From Vibrio sp. RE88 (GTDB taxonomy: Bacteria > Pseudomonadota > Gammaproteobacteria > Enterobacterales > Vibrionaceae), in assembly GCF_013113835.1 (NCBI RefSeq), contig NZ_VTYQ01000004.1, forward strand, positions 124,001 to 188,000: a DNA stretch of 64,000 nt. Reading direction: 5' to 3'. Position 1 is the stretch's first letter. Every line of letters starts with the position of its first letter. This document shows positions 24,831-33,537 of this stretch, in pieces. The notes below the pieces were generated by a model. That model saw only the letters and a program-made list of their open reading frames with translations. It did not search any database and was not told the DNA's origin. Position numbers and translations under genes: made by a program.

Positions 24831-26141
24831 TCAGTCAATATAAGGTGCCACCAACGCCTTAACATTCACTTTTGCTTTTAATCTTGCTGCTAATAAGTAT
24901 AGCCCGCCTATCTTACGATGGAGAAACAGTGCATCTGCTGGAGGAGTATGCCAGTAGTTCTTTTCCATACTTAACACTGTCCCTGCTTCCCTCAATCTCA
25001 TGGATAAATCACTTACGCCAAAATCGTACTCCCCATCATGAAGCATGGGCTCACAAGCCTGTTCGACCAGGTTTAAAATGGCTTCTTTCTGTTGTTTTTC
25101 AATATCCTGACTAAAGAAGCCTATCTGAGAGAGGGCGTTATCTAATGCGTGGCTATCTTCATTGGTCACTGCTTTGAACGCTTGTTGGTAACCTTGACTG
25201 ATTTTGTCGCTATATGCTCTGGTCGCACCGAAATCCAGTAGAACGACTTTTTGACTCTCCGGGTTATACAGGTAATTCGCAAAGTTGGGATCGGTTTGTA
25301 CCAGTTGATATTCAAACAGCTCTCGGAAAAGGAGAGATAGTAACGCAGTCATTACCTTATCACGGGTGATTTGGTCGCAATCGCAGAGCGTTTCAACGGG
25401 TTGCCCCTCCAGATAAGACATGGTTAACACGGTTTCTGAACTTGTTTCAGGGTAAACTCTCGGCACTTCAAAACGTGTATCGTCGATCAAATGACTGCGA
25501 TACGTTTCGAGAAACTCGGCTTCTTTTTCATAGTTGGCTTCGTCATGAAGCTGTTCCTTGGCTTGCTGAAGAAGGCCATCGATATCGACATTTTTGGGAA
25601 TTAGGCCGACAAGGTTGAGAAGCGTCGCTACATTGTCCACATCGCTGTCGATACTTTTTCTTATGCCAGGATATTGCACTTTGACCGCTACGGGATCGCC
25701 TGCATCTGTATGAGCAAAGTGCACTTGTCCAATTGAAGCGCTGGCTATCGGCTTAAAGTTAAATGACAAGAATTGAGACTTCCAATCATCACCTAACCCG
25801 CTCGACATGACTTGCGCGAGTTGTTTTGCCAACATGGGATTGGCGTCAGATCGTAAGCGAGCCAAAATATCCGCTAGTTCAGGAGAAAGAAGATCACCCG
25901 CATCCATAGAAAGCATTTGGCCGACTTTCATCGCCGCGCCGCGCAGATGGGCCAATTGATCAGTGAGACGTTTGATATTGGTCGGGGTCAACAATAACTC
26001 TTGTTTACTGGGTTTATTGCCTTTAATCCATTGCTTTGTTCCTTCCGCAACAACATTGGAGCCTATTTTGGTCGCCAATGATGCCATCTGGCCAAAACGA
26101 GATAATCTATTGGTTGGGATCTTGGATTCTTCCTTAGACAT
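24831..26141 (-). CDS. ABC1/UbiB-family atypical kinase (AarF domain)
   Basis: 436 residues. The UbiB family signature AAMKVGQMLSMDAGDLLSPELADIL contains the KxGQ motif. The Ala-rich loop that replaces the kinase glycine loop is IASASIGQVHFA, followed by VAVKVQYPGI with the catalytic Lys, and VVLLDFGATRAY with the DFG-like metal site. Such proteins are ATPases linked to quinone or lipid metabolism. It is not next to ubi genes, so it is an orphan UbiB paralogue and not UbiB itself. Confidence 0.88.
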   Translation of the reverse strand: MSKEESKIPTNRLSRFGQMASLATKIGSNVVAEGTKQWIKGNKPSKQELLLTPTNIKRLTDQLAHLRGAAMKVGQMLSMDAGDLLSPELADILARLRSDANPMLAKQLAQVMSSGLGDDWKSQFLSFNFKPIASASIGQVHFAHTDAGDPVAVKVQYPGIRKSIDSDVDNVATLLNLVGLIPKNVDIDGLLQQAKEQLHDEANYEKEAEFLETYRSHLIDDTRFEVPRVYPETSSETVLTMSYLEGQPVETLCDCDQITRDKVMTALLSLLFRELFEYQLVQTDPNFANYLYNPESQKVVLLDFGATRAYSDKISQGYQQAFKAVTNEDSHALDNALSQIGFFSQDIEKQQKEAILNLVEQACEPMLHDGEYDFGVSDLSMRLREAGTVLSMEKNYWHTPPADALFLHRKIGGLYLLAARLKAKVNVKALVAPYID

Positions 26142-26210
26142 CGAGCATTCCCCTTAGTTTTGGATATTTATACGGCAACTCTCTGTTTTTATATCACTTT
26201 GTAAACGCAC

Positions 26211-26247
26211 CGCCTAGCATGCGGTTGGAATACGTGCTTGCTAGGCG
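26211..26247. promoter_or_regulatory. Inverted repeat between UbiB-like and ppnP genes
   Basis: CGCCTAGCA (26211-26219) and TGCTAGGCG (26239-26247) are perfect complements 19 bases apart, located between two divergent genes. The arms are more GC-rich than the surroundings and no T-run follows, so an operator or cruciform is more likely than a terminator. Confidence 0.45.
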
Positions 26248-26311
26248 CGGATGATTTCGATAAAACCTAGCTCTAACGCTTAGTTTTTATCGAAAATTTC
26301 ATGGAGGATGC

Positions 26312-26593
26312 ATGATCAAAGCAAACCGTTATTTTGAAGGGAATGTACAATCTTTGGCGTTTGAGCAAGATGGCGCACAATCGAGCATAGGGGTGATGGC
26401 TCCGGGCGAGTATACATTCGGTACTGCAGCGCCAGAGTGCATGACGGTTGTTCAAGGCAGTTTAACAGTCAAACGTGTTGGCGATGATGACTGGAAAACA
26501 TACACCAAAGGTGAATCCTTCAACGTAGCAGGGGACTCGTCATTTGATCTTAGAGTCGCAGTCGCAACCGCGTATTTGTGCGAATACCTCTAA
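26312..26593 (+). CDS. ppnP: Pyrimidine/purine nucleoside phosphorylase PpnP
   Basis: 93 residues, the usual length for PpnP (YaiE, formerly DUF1255), a cupin-fold enzyme that cleaves nucleosides with phosphate. Recognised by NRYFEGNVQSLAF, SIGVMAPGEYTFGTAAPECMTVVQG and the C-terminal SSFDLRVAVATAYLCEYL. GGAGG lies just before ATG 26312. It acts in the cytoplasm in nucleoside salvage. Confidence 0.93.
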   Translation: MIKANRYFEGNVQSLAFEQDGAQSSIGVMAPGEYTFGTAAPECMTVVQGSLTVKRVGDDDWKTYTKGESFNVAGDSSFDLRVAVATAYLCEYL

Positions 26594-26943
26594 GAGGATA
26601 CCCAGCACGCTCGTCGCATGTATCTGTTATACAGGCGGCGAGTGTTGTCCCTATTTAGCGAAAACCACATCGATCGACAAACGATGATCTTGCCTTCGGT
26701 GAGTGGTGTATTTCCCTTCCGATCACATTTCTGTTCAAAAAAACATTTTCATATGTCTCCAAATCTTGGCAAAGACTTTGCTTGAATAAATGAGTAAAAG
26801 GGCGTGAATACAAGGCTATACAACGTATTAATTGGCTAATTATTCGGAAATTTCGAAATGTGGCTAAGTAATAAACAAGTTTGTCAGTTACATCGTTGGC
26901 TATACTTAGTTTGTGACGGAACCGCTTCGAGAGGAGGTTGATG
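26594..26943. other. Intergenic stretch with a GC-rich hairpin
   Basis: No gene seen. An 11-bp stem that needs two G-U pairs (ACGCTCGTCGC at about 26608 with GCGGCGAGTGT ending near 26644) encloses a second small stem (TGTAT/ATACA). It follows ppnP and may end its transcript, although no T-run follows. The rest is AT-rich and presumably holds the promoter of the next gene. Confidence 0.4.
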
Positions 26944-27231
26944 ATGGCTGTAGTACCGAAACACAAAGACCCGCATGCTCGTTACGATCCCAATCAGGAG
27001 CTTACTGCAGATCAGTTACACCGGTTTGGTAAAGTAGCGAATAAAGCGCAGGCTCGGCGTGATCAAATTGCACAGCATAACTCACTGACGATTGCTGCAA
27101 GGGCGGCCAAAGAGACCGCAATGAAACCTATTGTTGTGCCAAAGAAGGATAAACCCAACTCTGCTCGTTATGCTGCTTGGATGTTAGTTGTGATGGCTAT
27201 CTGTCTATGGCTCATGTTCATGAGCCGTTAA
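26944..27231 (+). CDS. Small tail-anchored basic protein of unknown function
   Basis: About 95 residues. The N-terminal part is polar and basic (VPKHKDPHARYDPNQEL, then KAQARRDQIAQHNSL) with a helical middle. A single hydrophobic segment at the C-terminus (AAWMLVVMAICLWLMFMSR) would anchor it in the inner membrane with the bulk in the cytoplasm. The second of two tandem ATGs is chosen because GAGGAGG is six bases upstream of it. Its end overlaps the end of the diguanylate cyclase gene by 14 bases on the opposite strand. No family recognised. Confidence 0.65.
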   Translation: MAVVPKHKDPHARYDPNQELTADQLHRFGKVANKAQARRDQIAQHNSLTIAARAAKETAMKPIVVPKKDKPNSARYAAWMLVVMAICLWLMFMSR

Positions 27232-28384
27232 ACTTATTTATCGGAGTCACCTTCTCTGTATTGACGCTTTCAATTGCGGTAATCGCTCCTGAGTGATCAC
27301 GTTGATAATATCGGTATTGGTTTTTCCCACCATGTTTTGCTGCGTACATCGCTTTGTCCGCGCAGCGTGTCAGTTCTGGTAGTGAGTCTGCATCTGTCGG
27401 ATAAATAGCGACGCCAACACTGACGGTCAGTTTGTTAATTCTTTCTGTGCTTTGGTAGCTGTCTTCAAACAAGTGGCAGATACGATCCAATATGTTGTTT
27501 AGGTCCTTTATGCTTCGCACATCGTAAAGCAGTAAGACAAACTCATCACCAGCAAAACGTGCAATTGAATAGTCGTGTTTCTGCGTCTTTCTGTCTTTAG
27601 AACGAATGTTATTTTTTAACCGTTTTGAGAAGTGTTGTAAGACTCGATCCCCCACATCATGTCCGTAGGTATCATTGATGGTTTTAAAGTTATCAATGTC
27701 GAGAAACACCATTGCTGTAATCGTCGGGTCGCTGCGTACTTCTTCCAATTTCTCTATGGCCCAGCTTTCGAAGCTCCAACGATTCGCAAGCCCGGTGAGT
27801 TGATCGCGATACGCGAGATCTTCAATCCCTTCCTTGTAGAGTGATTGAATATAGTTGACGACTTTAGAGTAAAAGTAAGAAGAGGTGTTACACAATAAGC
27901 CAAGGGCAAACAAGCTGATCAGGAACCTATCTACAGAGAGCTGCAGCGGTACGGATACGATATCGGTAAACAAGCAGGTAATCGCCGTAAAAACGTAGAA
28001 GCCGCTGCTGAACAGTAATCCATAGCGGAATTCACAGACAAAAATAACGGCCGCCATAATCGGGTAAAGCCAGAGAAGGCGATCGGAAATGTGGTCGCCA
28101 AACAACAGCAACATGGCGCCTTCAAAAAGTAAAACGCACGACAATATCAAGTCTGAAACATTGGCCGATTGATTAAATTTGAGATACCAAAGATTGGCAG
28201 ATAACACACCCACGCAAAGCATATTGAGTGTGCCAAACAGGTAGTTCTGGTTGGCGATATGGGTGAAGCCGTAATAAGTCAGTATAACGAGTGCAATTAG
28301 GGAGCAGAGAAGCACGACTTTGCACTTGCGAGCAGAGCGCATATCAGCCATTTCTTCTAAGTGTTGTCCTACAAAACTCGCCAT
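27218..28384 (-). CDS. Membrane diguanylate cyclase with an AGDEF active site
   Basis: About 388 residues. Six or so membrane spans (residues 25-190) form an unnamed sensor, followed by a short helix and a GGDEF domain (DQLTGLANRWSFESWA opens it, DIDNFKTINDTYGHDVGDRVL is the substrate site). The active loop is ARFAGDEFVLL at residues 278-282, with Ala replacing the first Gly; AGDEF enzymes can be active. There is no RxxD inhibitory site at the usual place, and a short polar insert (RSKDRKTQKHD) precedes the loop. Start 28384 has AAGGG six bases upstream. Makes c-di-GMP. Confidence 0.87.
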   Translation of the reverse strand: MASFVGQHLEEMADMRSARKCKVVLLCSLIALVILTYYGFTHIANQNYLFGTLNMLCVGVLSANLWYLKFNQSANVSDLILSCVLLFEGAMLLLFGDHISDRLLWLYPIMAAVIFVCEFRYGLLFSSGFYVFTAITCLFTDIVSVPLQLSVDRFLISLFALGLLCNTSSYFYSKVVNYIQSLYKEGIEDLAYRDQLTGLANRWSFESWAIEKLEEVRSDPTITAMVFLDIDNFKTINDTYGHDVGDRVLQHFSKRLKNNIRSKDRKTQKHDYSIARFAGDEFVLLLYDVRSIKDLNNILDRICHLFEDSYQSTERINKLTVSVGVAIYPTDADSLPELTRCADKAMYAAKHGGKNQYRYYQRDHSGAITAIESVNTEKVTPINKFNGS

Positions 28385-28680
28385 TTGAACCCTTGCCCAC
28401 AAATTTACAATCCGGCAATTAAAGTCTAGAAGAAAAACGAGGGTCTGAATGAAGGTATTAGAAAAGGAAATTTAATGAGATCAATGAATTATATGAGTCA
28501 CATTGCTTATAATTCTATGGGTAATCTAAGACACTGAATTTTGGCGCATAGGTAACTTATTGTATTTGAAAGTCAAATACAGTAAGTGTTAATAAATTGG
28601 CGTTTTTAACTCTATGATTAATTTAGAGAAAGTGGCAATTTAGCGTCATTCTATATAATAAAACAATCTATAAGCGCCAG
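28385..28680. other. AT-rich intergenic region between cyclase and LysR genes
   Basis: 296 bases with no gene. It must hold the cyclase promoter. A run of low-complexity AT sequence with TATTTGAAAGTCAAATACA (an inverted repeat, TGTATTTGA-type arms near 28560-28580) is visible. No further assignment. Confidence 0.35.
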
Positions 28681-29568
28681 TTAAGTGCTGAATTCGGTAC
28701 GAAGCCAATTGCGAAGTATCAGAACGTGTTCATTTTTGAGTTTCTCCGGCTGGCAAGCGAAGTAAAAATCCTGATGAGGGTTAAGGACTGGTTCGCCCAC
28801 TTCGACCAGCGAGCCGTGACTGACATCATCCCGGATAAACTGTCGGTGTGTGACAAAGACACCCAGTTTGCGAATGGTTGCCTGGACGGCTTGAATTGAA
28901 GCAGAAAAACTCAAATTGTTAGCAAAGCTCGGCATGGAGAGTTGATGGCTTTCACACCATACCTGCCAGTCATATTTTCGCCTGTCGTTAGCCGCAACGA
29001 TGGCGGGGTATTGAGCCAACAACGATGCTGGTGTGGTTTCTTCATCGACGAGTTCAGGGCTGGCGGCCATCACTAATTCATCTCTCGCTAAGAGCTCGCA
29101 GTAGTAATCAGGCCAGTCGTCGGTTTTTCCGTGGATGATCGCAACATCAATGCCTTCGTTTTCCATAACAAAGCTACCGATTAGGTTTGAAATGCGTATA
29201 TCCAGTTGCGGTGCATACTGATTAAACCGATTGACTCGGGGAATCCACCAGTGCATCGCCAGAGAGTGGACCATATTGAGTGTCAGTCTTTGGCTTTGCT
29301 GTTCGTCAATCAAGCTTTGAGTGGCCGCAACAATTTGCTCTATTGCCGGTGCCACTTGTTTGTAATACCTGCGGCCAGCAGCGTTGAGAACCACTTTTCG
29401 TCCAGCCCGAAGAAACAACGCCTGACCGATTTGCGTTTCGAGTGATTTAATCGCTTGGCTAACCGCGGAGTGACTGACGCTCAACTCATTGGCCGCATCC
29501 GTCATACTGCCTGTTTCTGCGACAGCGATGAAAGAGTAGATAGACTTTAGTGGTGCTAGTTTTTTCAT
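28681..29568 (-). CDS. LysR-family regulator (GcvA-like)
   Basis: 295 residues. The N-terminal winged helix-turn-helix is GSMTDAANELSVSHSAVSQAIKSLE, followed by the linker helix and a periplasmic-binding-type effector domain (RLTLNMVHSLAMHWWIPRVNRF, a GcvA-like phrase). It is divergent from the DMT-family exporter 90 bases away, the classic LysR layout, so it most likely controls that gene. Effector unknown. Confidence 0.9.
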   Translation of the reverse strand: MKKLAPLKSIYSFIAVAETGSMTDAANELSVSHSAVSQAIKSLETQIGQALFLRAGRKVVLNAAGRRYYKQVAPAIEQIVAATQSLIDEQQSQRLTLNMVHSLAMHWWIPRVNRFNQYAPQLDIRISNLIGSFVMENEGIDVAIIHGKTDDWPDYYCELLARDELVMAASPELVDEETTPASLLAQYPAIVAANDRRKYDWQVWCESHQLSMPSFANNLSFSASIQAVQATIRKLGVFVTHRQFIRDDVSHGSLVEVGEPVLNPHQDFYFACQPEKLKNEHVLILRNWLRTEFST

Positions 29569-29658
29569 CTGTAAGTTTTTCTTACTTAACCTGTAAATAT
29601 TACTCGTTTTTTATTTCTGCTTCGGACTCCTAAACTTAGCAGCAAATAGGGAGGAGTT

Positions 29659-30570
29659 ATGCCAAGTCAGATGTACCCAGTTTTATTCATGTTGTCTTCA
29701 ACATTCAGTTTGTCACTAACTGGATTGTTTTCCAAATTTTTAAGTGAGTATTTTGATGCCAATTTGCTCAGCTTTCTCCGTTTTATCTTGCCTGCGATGG
29801 TGCTTCTTTTGATGTTTATTGGCAAAGAAGTAAGGTGGCCAGATCGCAATGAACAGGTTCCACTTTGGATCAGAGCGCTCTGTATTGGCGCATGTCAGGT
29901 TTGTTTTATCTACTCGTTGCAACATCTGACTCTCGTTGAAAGTGTAGTGTTGTTTGGTACAGGACCACTATTTATTCCAGTGTTAGAAAAGCTTATATTT
30001 TCTGTTCACTTGAGTGTGATTAACATTGTGGGGCTAGTGACAACCTTTACTGGGGTTGTGTTATTGGCGGGCGATGTCAGTGGTTTCAACTTCCGACCGG
30101 AGTTATTGATTGGCCTAGCGGCTGGGGTGTTTAACGCGGGTTCGCAATTGAGTCTATACCGTATCAGTAAAAGTCGACTGAATGCTTTTGAAATCAACTT
30201 ATGGACTTTCCTCTATGCTGCCGTGGTGATTACTCCGCTTTTAGCGTTCAGTTTAGCCAACGATCAAGCTATGTATCAGCCAGCTGATACCAATCCTTGG
30301 CTTATAATCACTGTGCTTGGCGTGTTGGCGTTCCTGATCATCAATACTCAAGTATTTCGCTCAAAAGCCTACAAACTTGCAGAGTCCGGCTCCCAGTTAG
30401 CTCCGCTCATCTTCACCAACTTATTGTTTACCGCGCTATGGCAGGTGTTGTTCTACAAAGAAAGTTACAATATATACCAAGTGCTAGGTCTTTCGCTCAT
30501 TATCATTGCTAACGTAGCCTGCGTATTGTTACCTAAGTGGCTGAAGCGCAGAAACTTAAAAATAGCGTAA
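29659..30570 (+). CDS. DMT-superfamily EamA-type metabolite transporter
   Basis: 303 residues with ten predicted spans in two five-span halves, each an EamA repeat (GLFSKFLSEYFDANLLSFLRF and NAGSQLSLYRISKSRLNAFEINLW). GGAGG is four bases before ATG 29659. Members export amino acids or other metabolites. It is paired with the divergent LysR regulator. It ends 4 bases before the end of the converging AlkB-like gene. Confidence 0.88.
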   Translation: MPSQMYPVLFMLSSTFSLSLTGLFSKFLSEYFDANLLSFLRFILPAMVLLLMFIGKEVRWPDRNEQVPLWIRALCIGACQVCFIYSLQHLTLVESVVLFGTGPLFIPVLEKLIFSVHLSVINIVGLVTTFTGVVLLAGDVSGFNFRPELLIGLAAGVFNAGSQLSLYRISKSRLNAFEINLWTFLYAAVVITPLLAFSLANDQAMYQPADTNPWLIITVLGVLAFLIINTQVFRSKAYKLAESGSQLAPLIFTNLLFTALWQVLFYKESYNIYQVLGLSLIIIANVACVLLPKWLKRRNLKIA

Positions 30571-30574
30571 GGAT

Positions 30575-31174
30575 TTAGTAGATGGTTCTGAAGGTGAGAT
30601 TGATGCGTTCACCGATCGCTTGGCTCGTTTTAGGTAAGCCGTGTTTCCAGTAGTGTTGCATTTCACCAGCCATGATGAGCAAGCTGCCATGGCTAAGCTC
30701 AATATCATGGTTTTGCCCTGTATGTAGGTGTTTGAGAGTAAATCGCCGTGTCGCGCCAAGACTGAGAGAAGCAATAGTTGGGTTTTGTCCTAACTCAGGC
30801 TCGTTATCCTGATGAGCCCCCATCGAGTCCTGGCCATCGCGATACAAGTTAAGTAATACCGAATTGAATCTTTGGTTGGCGACGTCTTCGCATCGAGACT
30901 TCACGGATTGTAATCTTTCCGTCATTGGCATAGCAGACATCGTCAAGCCAGAGTAGGTATAGGATTTATCACCGTACCAAGCTTGCAAACGCGGTTGTAG
31001 CACACTACGTCCAAAAAGCTGTATTCGTTCCTGAGACCAAGGTGTTTCCATTTTGAGTGAAGCCATAAGTGTGTCGGCTTCATTGAATGACAAAAAGTTG
31101 TCTAGCCACAATAATCGACCATTAGGTAGGTCTATCCATCTTTGTTCATAAGGTAAGTCTTCAAACAGATCCAA
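30575..31174 (-). CDS. AlkB-like Fe(II)/2-oxoglutarate dioxygenase
   Basis: 199 residues. The iron ligands fit the AlkB pattern: HQD in MGAHQDNEPELG, the distal His in GEMQHYWKHGLPK, and 2-oxoglutarate-binding arginines in ATRRFTLKH and ERINLTFR. The RxxxxxR-type ending and length match the ALKBH2/AlkB-homologue group that repairs alkylated bases in DNA or RNA by oxidative demethylation. It has no adjacent ada-like gene. Confidence 0.9.
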   Translation of the reverse strand: MDLFEDLPYEQRWIDLPNGRLLWLDNFLSFNEADTLMASLKMETPWSQERIQLFGRSVLQPRLQAWYGDKSYTYSGLTMSAMPMTERLQSVKSRCEDVANQRFNSVLLNLYRDGQDSMGAHQDNEPELGQNPTIASLSLGATRRFTLKHLHTGQNHDIELSHGSLLIMAGEMQHYWKHGLPKTSQAIGERINLTFRTIY

Positions 31175-31372
31175 AATTCACTCCCTTATCAATAATTTTA
31201 TCTTTAACCGATGAAAACTCACTCAAGTTAATGTAGTTTTTATGTAAGAGCTAAAACAATAGCCATAATAATAATTATATACCTCTAACGAGTTAGATAT
31301 AGAGGTGTCAGTGCTCATCGGCTAGCAAGTGAGACTTGCTCCATTGTCTGATGAGCCTTTTGTGGGGGTGGA

Positions 31373-32746
31373 ATGAAGTATCGCTTTGACAGCCGATGGT
31401 CAGTTTCCATACTGGCGATCACACTGTTTTGTATTGCTGTAGGACTGATTGAGTCGATTGACCGTAGTCAGAAAAACTTTCTGAGAGACAGCCTATTGGG
31501 GCGAGCTAAAGAAGAGTTGTCGATTGTTCGTTCTGAACTTGAAACCGCTATTGTCTCCGATATCTTCGCGGTGAATGGCCTGTCAGCCCTTATTGCTTCG
31601 AATCCCAGTTTCGAGTATTCAGGTTGGGACTTAATCGCTTCCAGTATTATGCGCAAAGCCAGCCATGTGACGATTATTGGCTTAGCCCCCGATGACGTTA
31701 TTAAGTACATTTATCCATTGAAAGGTAACGAAAAAGCGTTAGGACTTGATTACCGTACGGTTCCAGGACAATGGAGAACGGTTAAGAAGGCGCGTGAAAT
31801 CGAAGAGATCTTTATTGCCGGTCCCGTCAATTTGGTTCAGGGCGGCAGGGCACTTATCGCGCGCATCCCTATTTTTACTGACCCACTATACAACCGCCAC
31901 TATTGGGGCGTATGCAGTGTCGTCATTTCTCTTGAAACACTGTTTATCGATGTCGGTGTTGAAGCATTCTCTTTTAAGTACAACCTAGCGATGCGTGGTA
32001 TCGACAGCTCCGGTCGGGAAGGGGAGGTGTTCTACGGTTCTCAGAGTACGTTTGATAAGGCATTTGCGATTGAAACCGTTCATTTCCCATATGGAAGTTG
32101 GACGATAGCCGCCTCAACAAAAGATGACTTACTAAAGCAGAGCGAGTGGTATCGGGTTCATGCCGTTCGTTTGTTAGGTTATCCAATGGTGCTGGTCTTG
32201 ATGGCTGCTTTCGGCATGATTTTCCGTCTTTACCAAGATGCCAATCAGCGGGCATTGCATGACGAGTTAACCTCTTTGCCTAATCGACGTTACTTTATGT
32301 ATACGCTTAGACATCAGTTTGATTTTATTAAACGCTCGGGTAAAGGGGATGGGTTCGCTATCCTCAATGTTGATTTAGACAAGTTTAAATCCATTAATGA
32401 TACCTATGGTCATGCCGCTGGAGATAAAGTTCTGATTGCGACGGCAGAGCGAATCAAAAGTGTGCTTAGAGCTTCAGATATTGTTGCTCGGATGGGGGGA
32501 GATGAATTTTTAATTATGCTTCCGAGGTTGTCAGAAGCTGAAGATGTCGATGTTCTTAATATCGAGTTGCAGAAAGCAATTTGTCATACCCCAGTTATCT
32601 ACGAGCAGCAACTCATCAACATTCACGCCAGCGTAGGATATGCCATGTTTGATCCCGAGTTTAACGACGTGGACGACATGCTTAAATTAGCGGATACCAG
32701 AATGTATGAGGAAAAGCGTCGCCAGGCAAAGCGTTCTGGATTGTAG
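31373..32746 (+). CDS. Membrane diguanylate cyclase with CHASE-like sensor domain
   Basis: 457 residues. An N-terminal span, a periplasmic domain of the CHASE type (residues about 45-260, e.g. VTIIGLAPDDVIKYIYPLKGNEKALGLDYR), a second span, then a GGDEF domain. The active loop is GGDEF at residues 375-379 and the inhibitory site RASD lies five residues before it, so feedback by c-di-GMP is expected. GGGGGTGGA precedes ATG 31373. An extracytoplasmic signal is sensed to set c-di-GMP level; the signal is unknown. Confidence 0.9.
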   Translation: MKYRFDSRWSVSILAITLFCIAVGLIESIDRSQKNFLRDSLLGRAKEELSIVRSELETAIVSDIFAVNGLSALIASNPSFEYSGWDLIASSIMRKASHVTIIGLAPDDVIKYIYPLKGNEKALGLDYRTVPGQWRTVKKAREIEEIFIAGPVNLVQGGRALIARIPIFTDPLYNRHYWGVCSVVISLETLFIDVGVEAFSFKYNLAMRGIDSSGREGEVFYGSQSTFDKAFAIETVHFPYGSWTIAASTKDDLLKQSEWYRVHAVRLLGYPMVLVLMAAFGMIFRLYQDANQRALHDELTSLPNRRYFMYTLRHQFDFIKRSGKGDGFAILNVDLDKFKSINDTYGHAAGDKVLIATAERIKSVLRASDIVARMGGDEFLIMLPRLSEAEDVDVLNIELQKAICHTPVIYEQQLINIHASVGYAMFDPEFNDVDDMLKLADTRMYEEKRRQAKRSGL

Positions 32747-32831
32747 TCACGAATCTCTCATTGTGGATCGGCACTTACTCAAGTTTCGTGCTATAGACAA
32801 TATTATAAGATCATGATTTAGAGGGATAAGG

Positions 32832-33266
32832 ATGCGAGATTTGACCCAGTGGTTAAGTGATTACGGTGAGAGTCATCAAAATCCGGTGAACCAGAAAATC
32901 CATAAAGTGGCTGTGCCGGGGATTTTCCTATCCATTGTCGGTTTAATCTGGTCGATCCCATCGATTTCGTTGCTGGGTTTTACTCTGAACTGGGTTTGGA
33001 TTGTGATGCTACCTGTCATGATTTTCTACTTTAAACTGTCGCTGAGCGTGTTTCTTATGATGCTTGGTTTTACACTGGCGTGTATTTCTTTGATCTGGTC
33101 TTTGGAAATTCTTCAGGCGCCCGTGCTGCTCGTTTCACTGATCTTATTTGCCGTATTATGGATGTTGCAGTTCATTGGCCATAAGATTGAGGGTAAGAAG
33201 CCTTCATTCTTTGAAGATCTTCTCTTTCTTCTGATTGGCCCTGTCTGGGTGTTTCGCCAGAAATAG
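32832..33266 (+). CDS. Mpo1-like (DUF962) membrane protein
   Basis: 144 residues with four hydrophobic spans. The family markers are YGESHQNPVNQKIHKVAVP near the N-terminus and FIGHKIEGKKPSFFEDL near the C-terminus. These carry the conserved histidines of the yeast Mpo1 family, iron-dependent dioxygenases that alpha-oxidise 2-hydroxy fatty acids. AGGGATAAGG precedes the ATG. The substrate in bacteria is not established. Confidence 0.85.
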   Translation: MRDLTQWLSDYGESHQNPVNQKIHKVAVPGIFLSIVGLIWSIPSISLLGFTLNWVWIVMLPVMIFYFKLSLSVFLMMLGFTLACISLIWSLEILQAPVLLVSLILFAVLWMLQFIGHKIEGKKPSFFEDLLFLLIGPVWVFRQK

Positions 33267-33298
33267 CACGTCTCTATTTAACAACATGCTTGTCTTTG

Positions 33299-33326
33299 CT
33301 AGCCCCCCGACTGTTGGGGGCTTTAT
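33299..33326 (+). terminator. Terminator after Mpo1-like gene
   Basis: AGCCCCC (33301-33307) pairs with GGGGGCT (33316-33322), followed by TTTAT. Confidence 0.8.
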
Positions 33327-33327
33327 A

Positions 33328-33343
33328 TGTGTTTTAGATCACA
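33328..33343. promoter_or_regulatory. CRP-like site, distal, gluconate operon
   Basis: TGTGT-TTTAGA-TCACA matches the CRP consensus TGTGA-N6-TCACA at 9 of 10 conserved positions. It lies upstream of the gluconate transporter promoter region, fitting glucose repression of a secondary sugar acid. Confidence 0.65.
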
Positions 33344-33388
33344 CTTCTTCTGCTGTTAAGCTTTCTTGCTATTAACAAAATTAAAACT

Positions 33389-33404
33389 TGTGACTTTTGT
33401 CATG
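33389..33404. promoter_or_regulatory. CRP-like site, proximal, gluconate operon
   Basis: TGTGA-CTTTTG-TCATG matches 8 of 10 conserved CRP positions and lies 61 bp from the distal site, centre to centre, on a similar face of the helix. Confidence 0.5.
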
Positions 33405-33417
33405 GAAAACGTTTTCC
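33404..33417. promoter_or_regulatory. Second LacI-family-type palindrome beside GntR box 1
   Basis: GGAAAACGTTTTCC is a perfect 14-base palindrome with the AAACGTTT core used by several LacI/PurR-family repressors. It touches the first GntR box, so a second regulator could act on the same promoter. Confidence 0.5.
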
Positions 33418-33431
33418 TGTTACCGGTAACA
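33418..33431. promoter_or_regulatory. GntR operator box 1
   Basis: TGTTACCGGTAACA is a perfect palindrome identical to the core of the gammaproteobacterial GntR operator. A second copy lies 24 bp further on. Confidence 0.88.
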
Positions 33432-33441
33432 TTTATATCAA

Positions 33442-33455
33442 AGTTACCGGTAACA
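33442..33455. promoter_or_regulatory. GntR operator box 2
   Basis: AGTTACCGGTAACA: the perfect 12-base core GTTACCGGTAAC spaced 24 bp from box 1. Two boxes in phase suggest cooperative binding over the promoter of the TRAP genes. Confidence 0.88.
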
Positions 33456-33537
33456 TAAAATAATAATCCGGTCTCATCCCGGGCAGCTAAACTAGGCTGC
33501 ATTGGAGTACATGAAACAATCTAAGGACACCCCTACT

